Below, piece by piece: positions 1 through 13,281 of a stretch of DNA of 64,000 nucleotides. The first letter of the stretch is position 1; every line of letters begins with the position of its first letter. Location of the stretch: assembly GCF_947242115.1 (NCBI RefSeq), contig NC_074728.1, positions 9,423,721 to 9,487,720 of the forward strand, given 5' to 3'. This DNA is from Biomphalaria glabrata. Taxonomy: Eukaryota > Mollusca > Gastropoda > Planorbidae. Under the pieces are notes generated by a model that saw only the letters and a list, made by a program, of their open reading frames with translations, had not been told where the DNA came from and did not search any database. A program made the translations under genes and the position numbers.

Positions 1-510
1 GAACAAAGCTTGCCTTAATTTCTTATGCCATCTTTAATTTTTTATGCCATCCTTAAGTTTTTAGGCCAGCTTTAATTTTTTATGCCATCCTTAAGTTTTT
101 AGGCCATCTTTAATTTTTTATGCCGTCCTTAAGTTTTTAGGCCATCTTTAATTTTTTATGCCATCCTTAAGTTTTTAGGCCATCTTTAATTTGTATGCCA
201 TCCTTAAGTTTTTAGGCCATCCTTAAGTTTTTAGGCCATCTTTAATTTTGTATGCCATCCTTAAGTTTTTAGGCCATCCCTAAGTTTTTAGGCCATCTTT
301 AATTTGTATGCCATCCTTAAGTTTTTAGGCCATCCTTAAGTTTTTATGCCATCTTTAATTTTTAGGCCATCCTTAAGTTTTTAGGCCATCCTTAAGTTTT
401 TAGGCCATCCTTAAGTTTTAGGCCATCCTTAAGTTTTTATGCCATCTTTAATTTTTAGGCCATCCTTAAGTTTTTAGGCCATCTTTAAGTTTTTAGGCTA
501 TCTGTCACAT
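1..510. repeat. 20-bp tandem array, block 1
   Basis: About 25 head-to-tail copies of a roughly 20-bp unit with core GCCATCCTTAAGTTTTTAG. The copies vary (GGCCATCTTTAAT, TATGCCATCC), and neighbouring copies alternate between the CCTTAAG and CTTTAAT forms. There is no coding frame and there are no unique spacers. The array starts at or before the window edge, so its full length is unknown. Confidence 0.9.
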
Positions 511-546
511 ACAAACATATAAAGATAGAGGACTCATTATGAAATG

Positions 547-957
547 TGACGAGCCCTCATGTTACAAATTGCATGAGGTTGCTTGTAAGAGTACCCCATG
601 TTACATAATAATGGGGATTGATTTTAAAAGAGCACCCCATTCTACATAACAAAATGTTGATCAATTAATTTACCCATTAGCGGGTATAGCTAAAAAGATT
701 CAATTAGAATTATAGCTAGGTTTAGGTATTTTAGATGAACAGATCATTGTTAAAGGTGTGCTGGCTCGTTCGTCCAGTGGCATATTGGTCCCTACTCGTA
801 TTTCCTAGTTTATTAAGTATAACCTCTAGGTATGCAATTAATGTCTTGAGATGTTCCGGACGAGCCCCCGTGTTACATTTAGAATGAGGTTGCTTGTAAG
901 AGTCAGGTTACATAATAATGGGGATTGATTTTAAAAGAGCACCCTATTCAACATAAC
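547..957 (+). repeat. 100-bp direct repeat between the two arrays
   Basis: A segment at 547-652 (GACGAGCCCTCATGTTACA onward) returns at 860-957 in the same orientation. The copies share long exact stretches such as GGGGATTGATTTTAAAAGAG and differ by point changes and a short gap. The intervening 200 bases show nothing recognisable. The repeat probably belongs to a larger unit that includes the flanking 20-bp arrays. Confidence 0.75.
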
Positions 958-1217
958 ATCAGTGTTAAAATATACTGCCTGGAAATCATTTGAAGCTATA
1001 TCTACTAACAAATACATTATATAAAATACAATAATGAATAAAGATATGCTTGGCCCAAAGATTTCCAGAGCAGAGCACACTTCTCACGAGTACCCCAAGA
1101 CACATGACCACTAACAGAAAAAATCCAATTCACAACACAGGTCTAGTGGTCAAGCTGGTAACTTAGGAGCAAGTGGCAACTAAACACGGTCTACAAATAA
1201 TTATTTCCCCAGTATGT

Positions 1218-1590
1218 TACACCATCTTTAAGTTTTTAGACCATCGTTAAGTTTTTATGCCATCCTTAAGTTTTTATGCCATTTTTTAATTTTTAGGCCA
1301 TCCTTAAGTTTTTAGGCCATCCTTAAGTTTTTAGGCTATCCTTAAGTTTTTAGGCTATCCTTAAGTTTTTAGGCCATCCTTAAGTTTTTAGGCTATCCTT
1401 AAGTTTTTAGGCCATCCTTAAGTTTTTAGGCTATCCTTAAGTTTTTAGGCCATCCTTAAGTTTTTAGGCCATCCTTAAGTTTTTAGGCTATCCTTAAGTT
1501 TTTAGGCTATCCTTAAGTTTTTAGGCCATCCTTAAGTTTTTTAGGCCATCCTTAAGTTTTTTAGGCCTTCCTTAAGTTTTTAGGCCATTT
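1218..1590. repeat. 20-bp tandem array, block 2
   Basis: About 18 more copies of the unit seen at 1-510, here more uniform (mostly the CCTTAAGTTTTTAGGC form, with GGCC or GGCT variants). The greater uniformity suggests more recent homogenisation than in block 1. Confidence 0.88.
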
Positions 1591-1921
1591 CATGTTTGAA
1601 TGAACAAATCATGGCAGCTACTTCTAGTTCTGTCATAAATGACATTGATTTAGAGCAATGAGAAGGAAATCAAATGGCGTGTGTTTTGATGATCAGTCAT
1701 CATCATTTGGTTCCCTGTTTATTTCAATCTGAGAGCCGATTATTTCGACTTAATGTTTAAAAATGCTTTAAAAGCATTTATCAACTGAACATACTAAAAA
1801 ACGTGTTGAAACAAAATCAGCGTAGTTATGAGGTACAACGCGTAACTAAACTCTTTTCGTACCCCTGGGGGTACGCGTACCACACTTTGGGAAACACTGA
1901 ACTAGGGTGTGTATGTAGCCC

Positions 1922-2068
1922 TAAGTGACTGTCTGGTCTTGCAGTATGCACGCTGGACTAGCGTTCGGTTGTCTCCATGGTCCAGGGTTCATACCCTGCC
2001 AGCTGCCATCCCACGTCGTACTGCGTGAGGGCATGTACAACATTTTATAACAAACATTTTACAAACAA
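1922..2068 (+). mobile_element. tRNA-derived SINE, diverged copy
   Basis: The segment matches the SINE at 49675-49858 in order. It has a tRNA-like head (GTCTGGTCTTGCAG, CGCTGGACTAGCGTTC), a B-box-like GGTTCATACCC, the CCATCCC...GTCGT middle, and a tail with ACATTTTACAAAC. It is clearly older than the copies at 43333 and 49675. It is a retroposed element, not a tRNA gene. Confidence 0.65.
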
Positions 2069-2807
2069 CTCAAATCAAATGTATGTGCAAATGCAGTTTG
2101 GACTTTATAGGTAAATCTAATTTGGGCATCTGCTAGTAATATTGTCTTTTTAGTAGAGAAAGAAAAAAGTGAATCTATTTAACCTAAGAAATTTTGTTTT
2201 CAGCCCTAGGTATATTCCTACAAGAAATCTTGGCCCTGGGAGATGTCTGGCTAGTGACACCTTCCAAACTCATTTTCTGGATGCAAAATCCAATCAGCTA
2301 CAATTGGCTCAAATATACAAATTATTCATGCATAGCGGAAGAAGAGTAATGAACAAGTGAGATTTAGATTCAATAGACTTCACATTGCACAAATAATGTA
2401 CAATAAATCTTTCTTTTAACTTAATCAATGTATTTGTTTGAATTTGCTTTCATAAAAATGTTAATATAAAAGTAATATATGAAAGTTAAACCGTAAAATC
2501 AATTCTTACCCTATTTTCAGATGCTAAACTAAACAATCAAATGACCAGAGTGGGAATTAAACATATATAGTTCAGTGACGCTAACCGAACCCAATACTTT
2601 CATGTGTAAAATGTGTAACATTTTAGCTTCAAATACATGAATGCATTTTTTTTTACAATATCTAAGTATTAGATACTGCTAGCTCTAGTGTACATATTTC
2701 ATACTTACATACTGTTGATATGGTGCGCAATGGTGCACGCGTTCAATATAATATAGTATTGTTTTACGCCATGACACTAAATGTAGTTCCATAGACATAT
2801 ATAGTAA
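2069..2807. other. AT-rich stretch, nothing recognised
   Basis: No coding signal, tandem repeat or known element was seen. The one short open frame here (2169-2360) has no recognisable domain and is probably chance. Confidence 0.5.
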
Positions 2808-3905
2808 AGTCACTATTGCGGAACAGGCATGTTTGCGGAACAGCTCGTCGAAATTATTTAAAATCTACTTTATTTTGAAATGTTCTGCTAAAGTACTGTA
2901 ACGGTACTGCGCATGGTCCATTTCTCTACAATTCCAATATAAGGGTTTTCCTTTCACAGCAGAAAATTAATTTTGACTCCAGGTTAAAGTTGACAGGTGT
3001 GGAATCGTCCATTATTTTTCACGTACCAGGAGAACCGCATAGGCCATGGCTTAAGGCTTTTTAAAAATGATAATGACACATCACCTGCATGATACACATA
3101 TTTTTCGGTTTATAAATGGATGAGGAAAAACTTCATTTCATAGCTATCTACCAGGAATTCAATTTTTAAAAAATTAGGAGGTGTTTATCCTGTTTTTACC
3201 TTTTTAAAGATAGTCACAATTGTGGAACACTATAGATGTTATTTATTTGACCTGCGCATTTACTGTCATTTAGCTTAATATTTACATAGTGATTTAGATA
3301 TCGGAATTTAAATATGAGTTTGTATTAGTATACATAAATTTAAAAACATTTAGAGAATAATATTATATATAATATATAATGTATGATAACCAGACATCCA
3401 GCAAAAAGAAAAAATCATAATACCATATATAGGCCTATATATATTAATATAACAAAAAAGAATTAAAGAGTAGTGGGAAAAAAAACCTTGTAAGGAAAAT
3501 CAGAGTAGTATGACGTCAATTACAATTAAAGAAGAGGTAAAGAATCAAAAAGTGACAATGTGTGTCTTTAGCTTTAATAAAAATAAAATTAATGTAAAGG
3601 ATAAGGAGTTCAAGTATTAGACTAATAAAAATATATGCTTTATATAGGCTTTGTTCCGACATTTTTACCCTGTTCCGCAATTGTGACTTCTTTAAAAATC
3701 CTGTTCCGTAATTGTGACTACCCATATCTCAGTCGAATTGAATGTAAAATGTAAATATCTGTTGAAAAACTAAACAAAGCGCCTATTTTTATCGGAAAAT
3801 GGATGGGCAATGCCTAGATACTTTTAGTATTTCCATAGGTCTAACCATTACGGAGCAAAAAATTGAAAACTAAAAGTAGCTGCAAACTGTTCCGCAATAG
3901 TGACT
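2808..3905. mobile_element. non-autonomous DNA element with nested inverted repeats
   Basis: The 19-mer AGTCACTATTGCGGAACAG at 2808-2826 is matched by its exact reverse complement at 3887-3905. Inside lie further copies: a forward AGTCACAATTGTGGAACA at 3212-3229, and reverse copies at 3670-3688 and 3701-3719. The inner pair extends into an A/T-rich arm (TTTTTAAAGA against TCTTTAAAAA), giving a second inverted repeat nested in the first. No transposase frame is present. The family is not recognised, and the target duplication is unclear in the AT-rich flanks. Confidence 0.7.
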
Positions 3906-6838
<2,933 letters not shown>

Positions 6839-7135
6839 CAGTAAGTAAAAAAAAAAGTAAAGTTTCCCTTTCAGACCTTGTGATCGATAGGGCAGATGAT
6901 GTAAAGATCATCTGTTTCTGACCATTCTGTTGCCTACGGTTAACGAGGGTGTCATGTGGCCAGCACAGTGACCAACCGCCATTACTTTCCCCAACTAATG
7001 TCAGGTACCCATTAGAGCTGAGTGGACTCAGACTCAAATTAAAAATTCCAGTCTACACCAGGATTTGAACCCTGGTCCCCAGTTCGGAAGCCCAGCGCTT
7101 TACCGCTAAGCCACCAGGCCTCCTTTCAGTAAGTA
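6839..7135 (-). mobile_element. tRNA-derived SINE with target duplication
   Basis: Read on the minus strand, the element begins with a tRNA-like head (GGTGGCTTAGCGGTAAAGCG). A clear B box follows (GGTTCAAATCC), then a body containing ACATGACACCCTCGTTAAC and CATCATCTGCCCTATCGATC. The end is a T-rich tail on that strand. The repeated CAGTAAGTA at 6839-6847 and 7127-7135 fits a 9-bp target duplication. The body matches, from memory, a SINE abundant in planorbid snails. Good preservation implies fairly recent insertion. Confidence 0.82.
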
Positions 7136-8900
7136 GAGCAGCTTAAAATTTAATACTTTTATCTTAGTGCAAAAAGAATAAAAGCTGTCTTCAAATTCTC
7201 CCTTTAAATTTGCAAAGATATGTTTATAATTTAATGTATGCAGTAAAAAATTATGTTTCAAACACTCAGCACAATATTCAATGACTCTCTTTATTTGGGT
7301 TACCTCAGCATGCTTGTGCAGAAAATTTCCTGAATTTTTTTTTAAATCTGTTCCCTTCACTTTCAAGTGCATTTAATCATTCATTAAATTTTCATAATAT
7401 TACTGAATATAATGTCAAAGATTAAATATTGTTATTATTATACTATTCCTTTTTTTTTGTAATATTTTAGTTTCATAATATGTTCCCATAGCATTTTTTG
7501 TGTAAAACCTCTAATATACTTTACTATACTCCTAATATACTTTTTAAGGAACTGTTTTGTTAGATGTTTTCAGAATTGATTTTATCCGTAAAGGACTTGA
7601 ACATATGGAAGTTTGGTACTATATGAAACTAAGATTGAATTGGTGACTTGTTATGAATTTAATGTATGTTGTTTCTATTCCATCAACAGTACTAGAATTT
7701 GTCCAGTGCCTGTGATCCTCTGAGTTGAAGAAGAATGTGCTCCATAAGACCTACTAGGAGCTTGCTGATAGCTGGAAGTTCATGAATACTATGTTGTCCT
7801 TGATTTGATGATTCTGAAAACTACCATTTCCAAAGACTTGAGCATTATTTCTATAATTTAAAAAAATCTTTTCAGGAAATATTGTGTTTATAATATTAAG
7901 AAAGGGAAGATAATATTGTTCTTACTAATATTATTGACTTATTAAAATAGAAAGCACATCATTACCAATATTCACTTGTCAATAAATGTTAGCATTATTC
8001 AATTTTTAGTTACATGTTCAAACTATTAAATTTTATTATTTAAATTATAGCAACTTTCTCTTTCAGTCCAGCTTAAGATACATTCCTGTAAAAAGTCTAT
8101 AATAATAAGTTAATGTCGATGTAGTATTGTTCAGACACTTACAAGTTTAATCCTCTATACTTCACAAAAAAAAGTGTTTGAATGGTTTTCATTTGTTTGT
8201 ACATCAAATATGTATTAATATAATTATCATTTTTAGATGAAACATTAAATACTGAAGATGACCATCTCAATTTCTGATGTAGGCCTATTCTCATTTCATG
8301 AAATAAACAAAATATTATCTGAAATTTCATCCCTTCATGGTAACTGTAACTGGCTTCATAAAAAAATGTAGTGATGACTGGGTTGACTATACATTTTTGT
8401 ATAAATAATGCATCAATGAATGTAGCTTATACTGTTCTTTTCCTCATCTTGAGATGTGTGGACTGATAATTAGCTGTTGCATGATACTCTAAATGACAAA
8501 TATCTTCTACTCATTACAATAGCACATTTCCATGCTGTTTGTCTAAGTGGAAGCAGATAAAATTTGTTCCTCTATTAGCTGTAAAATCTCAAAATTCATG
8601 AGCAGCTGAGAAAAAAAGAAAAGAAATTCAAACTAGTTTAGACATGTTATAAATATATATATTTATAATTATTAATTATTAGAGCCTGAAAAAAAGAGTT
8701 TACGTACATAAAAATCTATATATAGATATGCCTGTGAATCGATCAGTAGCGGATTAGAATTTATTTCCGGTTTCCAGTCTAGATATAATATATAAGTCTA
8801 TGGGTAGTTCTTTGCTTATTGCTGACTGAGAATCAACATCGTGGCAGCGGTGTGTTAATGATCAGAGGTAATCATTAATCGGTACAATAAATGTTTGTTG
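7136..8900. other. AT-rich intergenic stretch, nothing recognised
   Basis: No gene was recognised. The last 200 bases (from about 8690) may be the leader of the LTR element fossil that follows, but no LTR boundary could be set. Confidence 0.4.
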
Positions 8901-8940
8901 TTTGTAATAATAAATAGACAACAATTACAGGCTACGCCTT

Positions 8941-9864
8941 AGAATGGCGGCTAGAAATTTCCTTCCTGTAACCGAGCCACTCGAGGTAGAAGGTAACATG
9001 GCCGCTAATTGGCAAAAGTTTCACCGGAGCTGGGGAAACTATGAGTTAGCCACTAAATTTGCGGAAGAATCTGACAATTATAGGGACAAAAGCGATGGAT
9101 ATATATGAAGGTCTTGAAATTGCAAAGGGAAAAGAAAGAAAGATAGAATAGTGAAAACAATTGGAAGTTTTTGCATTGGAAAAACGAATGAAACTTATGA
9201 GCGCTATGTTTTCAATACTCGTGAACAGCAAGAAGGCGAGGACATTGAAAAGTACATTACAAATCTTAGAAGACTAGCAAATACGTGTAGGTATGAACGC
9301 CTGGGAGAAAGCTTAATCAGAGACAGGCATGAATACCTCAAAATGAAATTGTTACAAGATAGTAATCTCACATTGGAAAGGTGCAGAGACATTGCAGAGC
9401 ATACGAGACCGCCAACAAACAGTTGAGACAAATACAAGCCAACTCTCCAGTCATTGAGAAAGTATCAACACCCTCAAGAAGGTAAATGCAGGTATTGTGG
9501 AAGTATTCACGAATACATTAAGGAAAAGTGCCCTGCATGGGGTAAAACGTGCATAGCGTGCAAGAGGAGACATCATTTTGCCGTTATGTGCAAAAAGAAA
9601 ATTCAGCAGGTGTCAGATGATATGTCTGACGATGAAAGGCAGCCACATTTGGACACAATAGATGAAGTCATGATGGTAGAAAATAAATGGTTGATGTCTT
9701 TAGAGAACCGCAAAACGAAAAGGATGACAGCAGTTATGACAGTGAATGGTCACCGTGTAAGGTTTCAAATGGAGGAGGAACAAAACCCCAGTGCAAAACC
9801 CTCAGCCCCCTGGATGACAGAAGTGGTCATCATCGAACCACGATGGACGAACTATATGTGGTGA
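8941..9864 (+). pseudogene. LTR retrotransposon gag fossil (probably Ty3/gypsy)
   Basis: Fossil of a gag region. A capsid-like part (about 8944-9426) carries residues such as ANWQKFHRSWGNYEL and TNLRRLANTCRY. A nucleocapsid-like part (about 9454-9864) has two Cys/His knuckles (CRYCGSIH...C, CIACKRRHHFAVMC). A TGGCAGCGGTG string near 8841 resembles a primer-binding site. No protease, reverse transcriptase or integrase follows. The copy is broken, with a few breaks in the visible part, and looks old to intermediate in age. Family assignment rests on the general gag layout. Confidence 0.6.
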
Positions 9865-9925
9865 CGGTGGGAAGAGGTTAGTGATTGGTTGTGAATGATG
9901 TAAGATGATTGTCGTCAGCGGTCTT
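9852..9925 (+). repeat. LTR-like fossil segment, arm 1 of an inverted pair
   Basis: About 74 bases from CTATATGTGGTGACGGTGGG to GTCGTCAGCGGTCTT reappear in reverse complement at 11668-11765. The downstream stretch to about 10125 ends with a primer-site-like ATTGGCGTCAGAAG. The segment may therefore be part of a second LTR-element fossil that lies against the gag fossil. Confidence 0.45.
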
Positions 9926-10202
9926 AAATAGGACAGACGACTCCAGAAGGACAGACTGAAAAGACATGTTATTGTAATGAGTTCAGGCATTTTACATCAT
10001 TAATGAAGTCTTCTACATTTATTTCATTTCATCTCAAGTTAAATTTGTTTATATTGTATCTATATTTAGTTTTATTCTCAAAAGAAGTTACTTAAGTTAT
10101 CTCCCGTTGTACAAGTTATTGGCGTCAGAAGAAACAAAATACTTTATAAACATATAAACATAAGAAGTGTAAGAGATTTTTTCACAGACATAATCAACAA
10201 AG

Positions 10203-11560
10203 AAACTATCACAATAATAATAATAATAATAATAATTTTATTTATAAAGAGCTGTTAACTAACGAAATGTAGACTAAAGGTACTGTTATAACATTACAAA
10301 CACAAACACGAGAGCTAACATGACAAACTAATCTAAATAAGTTTTTAACAGGTAGGTTTTAATGTTCTTCTTGAAAGTTGAGTAGCGTGTTATCTGAGAT
10401 CACTGGGGAGTGAGTTCCAAGCCTTTAGTCCGTGAAATGAAAAATCCAGCAGAACGTAGCTTTTGAGGGAGAATCGTGGCACCACTAGAAGCGTTGAGTC
10501 CATTGAGAGCAGGCTCTCTGAGAGATATACGGAGTGATCAGTTCGCTAAGGTATTGGGGAATTTCATTGTTATATATACACTGATGACAAAGTGTGGCCA
10601 CCTTGTAGTCGATTCTTGCTTTCACGGGAAGCCAATGGAGCGTGCGCAAGAGAGTAGTAGCAGAATCTTGTCTTGTTTTTCTAAGGACTATTCGAGCGAC
10701 GTTGTTCTGTATACGTTGCAGCTTGGCTATTTTGTCATCAGGTATACCTGCTAGCACGGCGTTGCAGTAGTCAAGGCGGGAAAGTATGAATGCCACAGTT
10801 AGCCTTTTTTGTTGACTCCGTTGTCAGATATGGTAGGATCTGGCCTAATCTGCGCAGCTGAAGATAAAGACCCTTGCAGAGCTGACTTATATGTGTGGGT
10901 CGAAAGATAAGTGTTTGAGTCGAAGAAAACTCCAAGATTCCTCACTACATGGACATACGGAAGTGGCAGTTCGTGATAAAAAAGAATCTGTGCTCTCGAC
11001 TTTTGAGACGTTGTTCCGAGTGCCAATCTTCATTATTTCCGTCTTGCCTTCGTTCATCTTGAGCTTATTCTCAACCATCCAATCACTCACCCTTGAAACG
11101 GTACCAGATGCCAGATGCGACACCTCTGAGGGTACTGAGGTATAACCGTGAGTCATCGGCAGGGCCGGTCTTAGGCCACTGCAATCTATGCAGCCGCAGT
11201 GGTCCCCACACTTCCATAGGCCCCGCGCGAATTCTAGATGTAAATTATTAAATAAACCGTTTTAACTTATTATTTAAGGTTTCCTCAAATTCTCCTGAAA
11301 TTGCAAAATATACGAAAAAGTCAAGAAAATATGAAATTATTAAAATCTACTGAAAACTCATGTAAATCTCCTTAAAAACAGACAAAATTGTCATTTTTAT
11401 CATCCTTATCCCTACCCAGAATGGGCCCCGCGCAATCCGTTTCGCTTAGGGCCCCGCAATCTGTAGGACCGGCCCTGGTCACCAGCAAAGAAATGGTATA
11501 AGATGCTGGTTGGCCGTATGACACCGCTGAGTGGGTATGTATACATTGTAAACAGTCATC
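10203..11560 (-). pseudogene. 5'-truncated LINE (CR1/Jockey-like), split by a MITE
   Basis: On the minus strand the upper part encodes a reverse transcriptase fragment ending in the catalytic-box region. It reads YPLSGVIRPTSILYHFF, then an A-G/D-D version of the YADD box, then SRLYLS. The lower part (about 10485-10796) encodes the characteristic C-terminal segment SRLDYCNAVLAGIP, LQRIQNNVARIV and LHWLPVKARIDYK. The 3' end is a (TTA)n tail at 10210-10232. Several frame changes separate these blocks, so it is dead. The hAT-like MITE at 11160-11477 interrupts it. Confidence 0.78.
11160..11477. mobile_element. hAT-like MITE, 318 bp
   Basis: The ends are inverted repeats starting CAGGGCCGGTC (11 bp perfect). 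The flanks GTCATCGG (11152-11159) and GTCACCAG (11478-11485) match at 6 of 8 positions, as expected for an aged 8-bp hAT target duplication. No coding sequence is present. When it is ignored, the host LINE reads through its reverse-transcriptase box, confirming the insertion point. Confidence 0.8.
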
Positions 11561-11667
11561 ATCAATGAAACCATTGATACCAGTTAGTTGTTGACTTGTA
11601 GCACCAAACTGCTGATAGAGAACTAAACCGATGTATGCGTATTATATTTGAACTTGTAAAAAAAAAA

Positions 11668-11765
11668 AGACCTCTGACGACAATGACATCAACCTTGCAT
11701 CATTCACAACCAATAGCTAATCTCCTCCCACAGTCACCATAGAAACACACACACTCCATATAGTC
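11668..11765 (-). repeat. LTR-like fossil segment, arm 2 of an inverted pair
   Basis: The reverse complement of this stretch matches 9852-9925, including ATTGGTTGTGAATGATG and GTCGTCAGAGGTCTT. Downstream, near 11803, TGGTGACCCGAC resembles an LTR-element primer-binding site, although it lies on the other strand. The arms enclose the LINE fossil at 10203-11560. Confidence 0.45.
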
Positions 11766-12059
11766 CATAACACTACTTTTAAAAATAATTTCACTAAATC
11801 CTGGTGACCCGACAAAATAGCGCGGACTTAAATATGGCATGTATAAAAGTACCAGATTTTAGTAAGTGAAGGTCCTAGGTAGCATTCTTCGTTGAGACCT
11901 CTATCTTCTTCAATATTATTAGATCTTAAAGTACTCAGAGAAAGTGAGTACTTAAAATGTATCTCATTCTCCTTTTTCAACAATGTTCAAAAGGAATAAT
12001 TCGCTACAAAAAAAAATATGATTTTGAAATTTGATGACTCGTTCAAGGGTTAGGTATAT

Positions 12060-12654
12060 TGTAATAACCCTGGTGGTGGCACAGATGGGGGTAGTGGTAT
12101 GTATGTTGACAGCCGACGCAAATCGCCCCAGTCCAGCACTAGACGAGCTGTCAACCGTGACGAGTTACGACGGTCAGCCAAGACAGTTCGGGAAGGATCA
12201 GTGTTGTGAGTAGAGCTCAGGAGCGTCACGAGGGATGTAGTCATGTGATCGACTAAAAGGCTCGAGCGATGTTCCGTCCGGTTCTAGAAGGCCAGTAGGG
12301 ACCCTATATAAGAGCAAGTGTGTCAGAGTCAAGTCGCTTCACGTTACCTAGCAACTTCACAAGTACGAGTCGGAGTCAAGAACCAGCCTAGGTGAAGTCG
12401 GTCCAGAACAGAGAATCAAGTGCAAGTCTAGGAAGGGGCGTAGAGTTGATACAGCGTCTCAGAGTTGATACGTCCGAGTGTGAAGCTTTTGTACAGTCTG
12501 TGTATTGTTGTTGCCAATTGTACAGTATTGGCTGTAATTTAATCGACATTAAACTATTACGTTATTTTGGAGCCCAGAGTTGTCAAGTTCATTAAGTTTT
12601 AGTGATGTCGTGTGGTGCAGTTTGCAGAAAGCCTGGATAGGGAGATTCGTTACA
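12060..12654 (+). mobile_element. LTR retrotransposon fossil: pol end plus LTR (Ty3/gypsy-like)
   Basis: An LTR-like block of about 453 bp at 12202-12654 begins TGTTGTGAG and ends CGTTACA. It holds a TATA box (CTATATAAGA near 12304). It is preceded by a purine-rich stretch (GGGAAGGATCAG) suited to a polypurine tract. The 140 bases before it have the Arg/Ser-rich coding flavour of a gypsy pol C-terminus. The rest of the element is absent, so this is a broken fossil. Its GC-richer composition stands out from the surroundings. Confidence 0.55.
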
Positions 12655-12842
12655 ATATGATGAGGTGTGTGTTACACATGTGTGTTACGGTATAATCAGA
12701 AATCTTGATTATATGTGGCATCTCTCTTTGATCAAACCAGTGCGTCTCTTGCCGCAGCATTGTAAAACTTAGGTGTCAGGATTGGTTAAGCTGGCGATCA
12801 CATTTCTTCTGTAAATACTGCCTGTCAGTTGTTGTAGGGAAT

Positions 12843-13181
12843 TTGCATGACTATTGGGAGGACAACTATTTTGAGGCGAAACCGAGGAGTGACTCCAAGA
12901 TAGCATTATGGAATGTTGGAGATCGAGTACAGGACAAATCTACCACGAATGGTACCATGCATTACAGCTGTCTAATGACAGTCATCACTCTTATGTCTAC
13001 AAGTCAATCTCTCACTTCCTCAGAAAACATTGAGAACAAGATTCTGAGTTATAATGCTGGAGAACGAAGTAAAGCTGCATGCAAGACAAAGTACCTCCAA
13101 CTTACCAGATGTCTTGCAATGTATGAAAACAAGCCACTGGTGGAGTTTCTACGTGACATAGCATACAATTTAACTTTGTGA
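12843..13181 (+). CDS. unidentified open frame, 112 codons
   Basis: An ATG-initiated frame of 112 residues with no domain that I recognise. It contains a Lys/Arg- and Cys-bearing stretch (RSKAACKTKYLQLTR) and ends in a hydrophobic YNLTL. An AATAAA lies about 80 bases after the stop (near 13264), so it could be a 3'-terminal exon of an unknown host gene or of a transposable element. No acceptor site or upstream exon could be assigned. It follows the LTR fossil directly, which argues for an element origin. Confidence 0.25.
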   Translation: MHDYWEDNYFEAKPRSDSKIALWNVGDRVQDKSTTNGTMHYSCLMTVITLMSTSQSLTSSENIENKILSYNAGERSKAACKTKYLQLTRCLAMYENKPLVEFLRDIAYNLTL

Positions 13182-13281
13182 AAGTTATTGTGTGTGTGTG
13201 TAAATCTGACAAGTATGGAAGTACCTATCTTTATGTGTTTTTGAAGTGCACTTTTGGAATGTAAATAAATGATATACTTTG

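Noticed and set aside
6839-7135. tRNA gene on the minus strand
   Set aside because: The tRNA-like head is fused to a SINE body with target duplication, and similar heads recur in the window.
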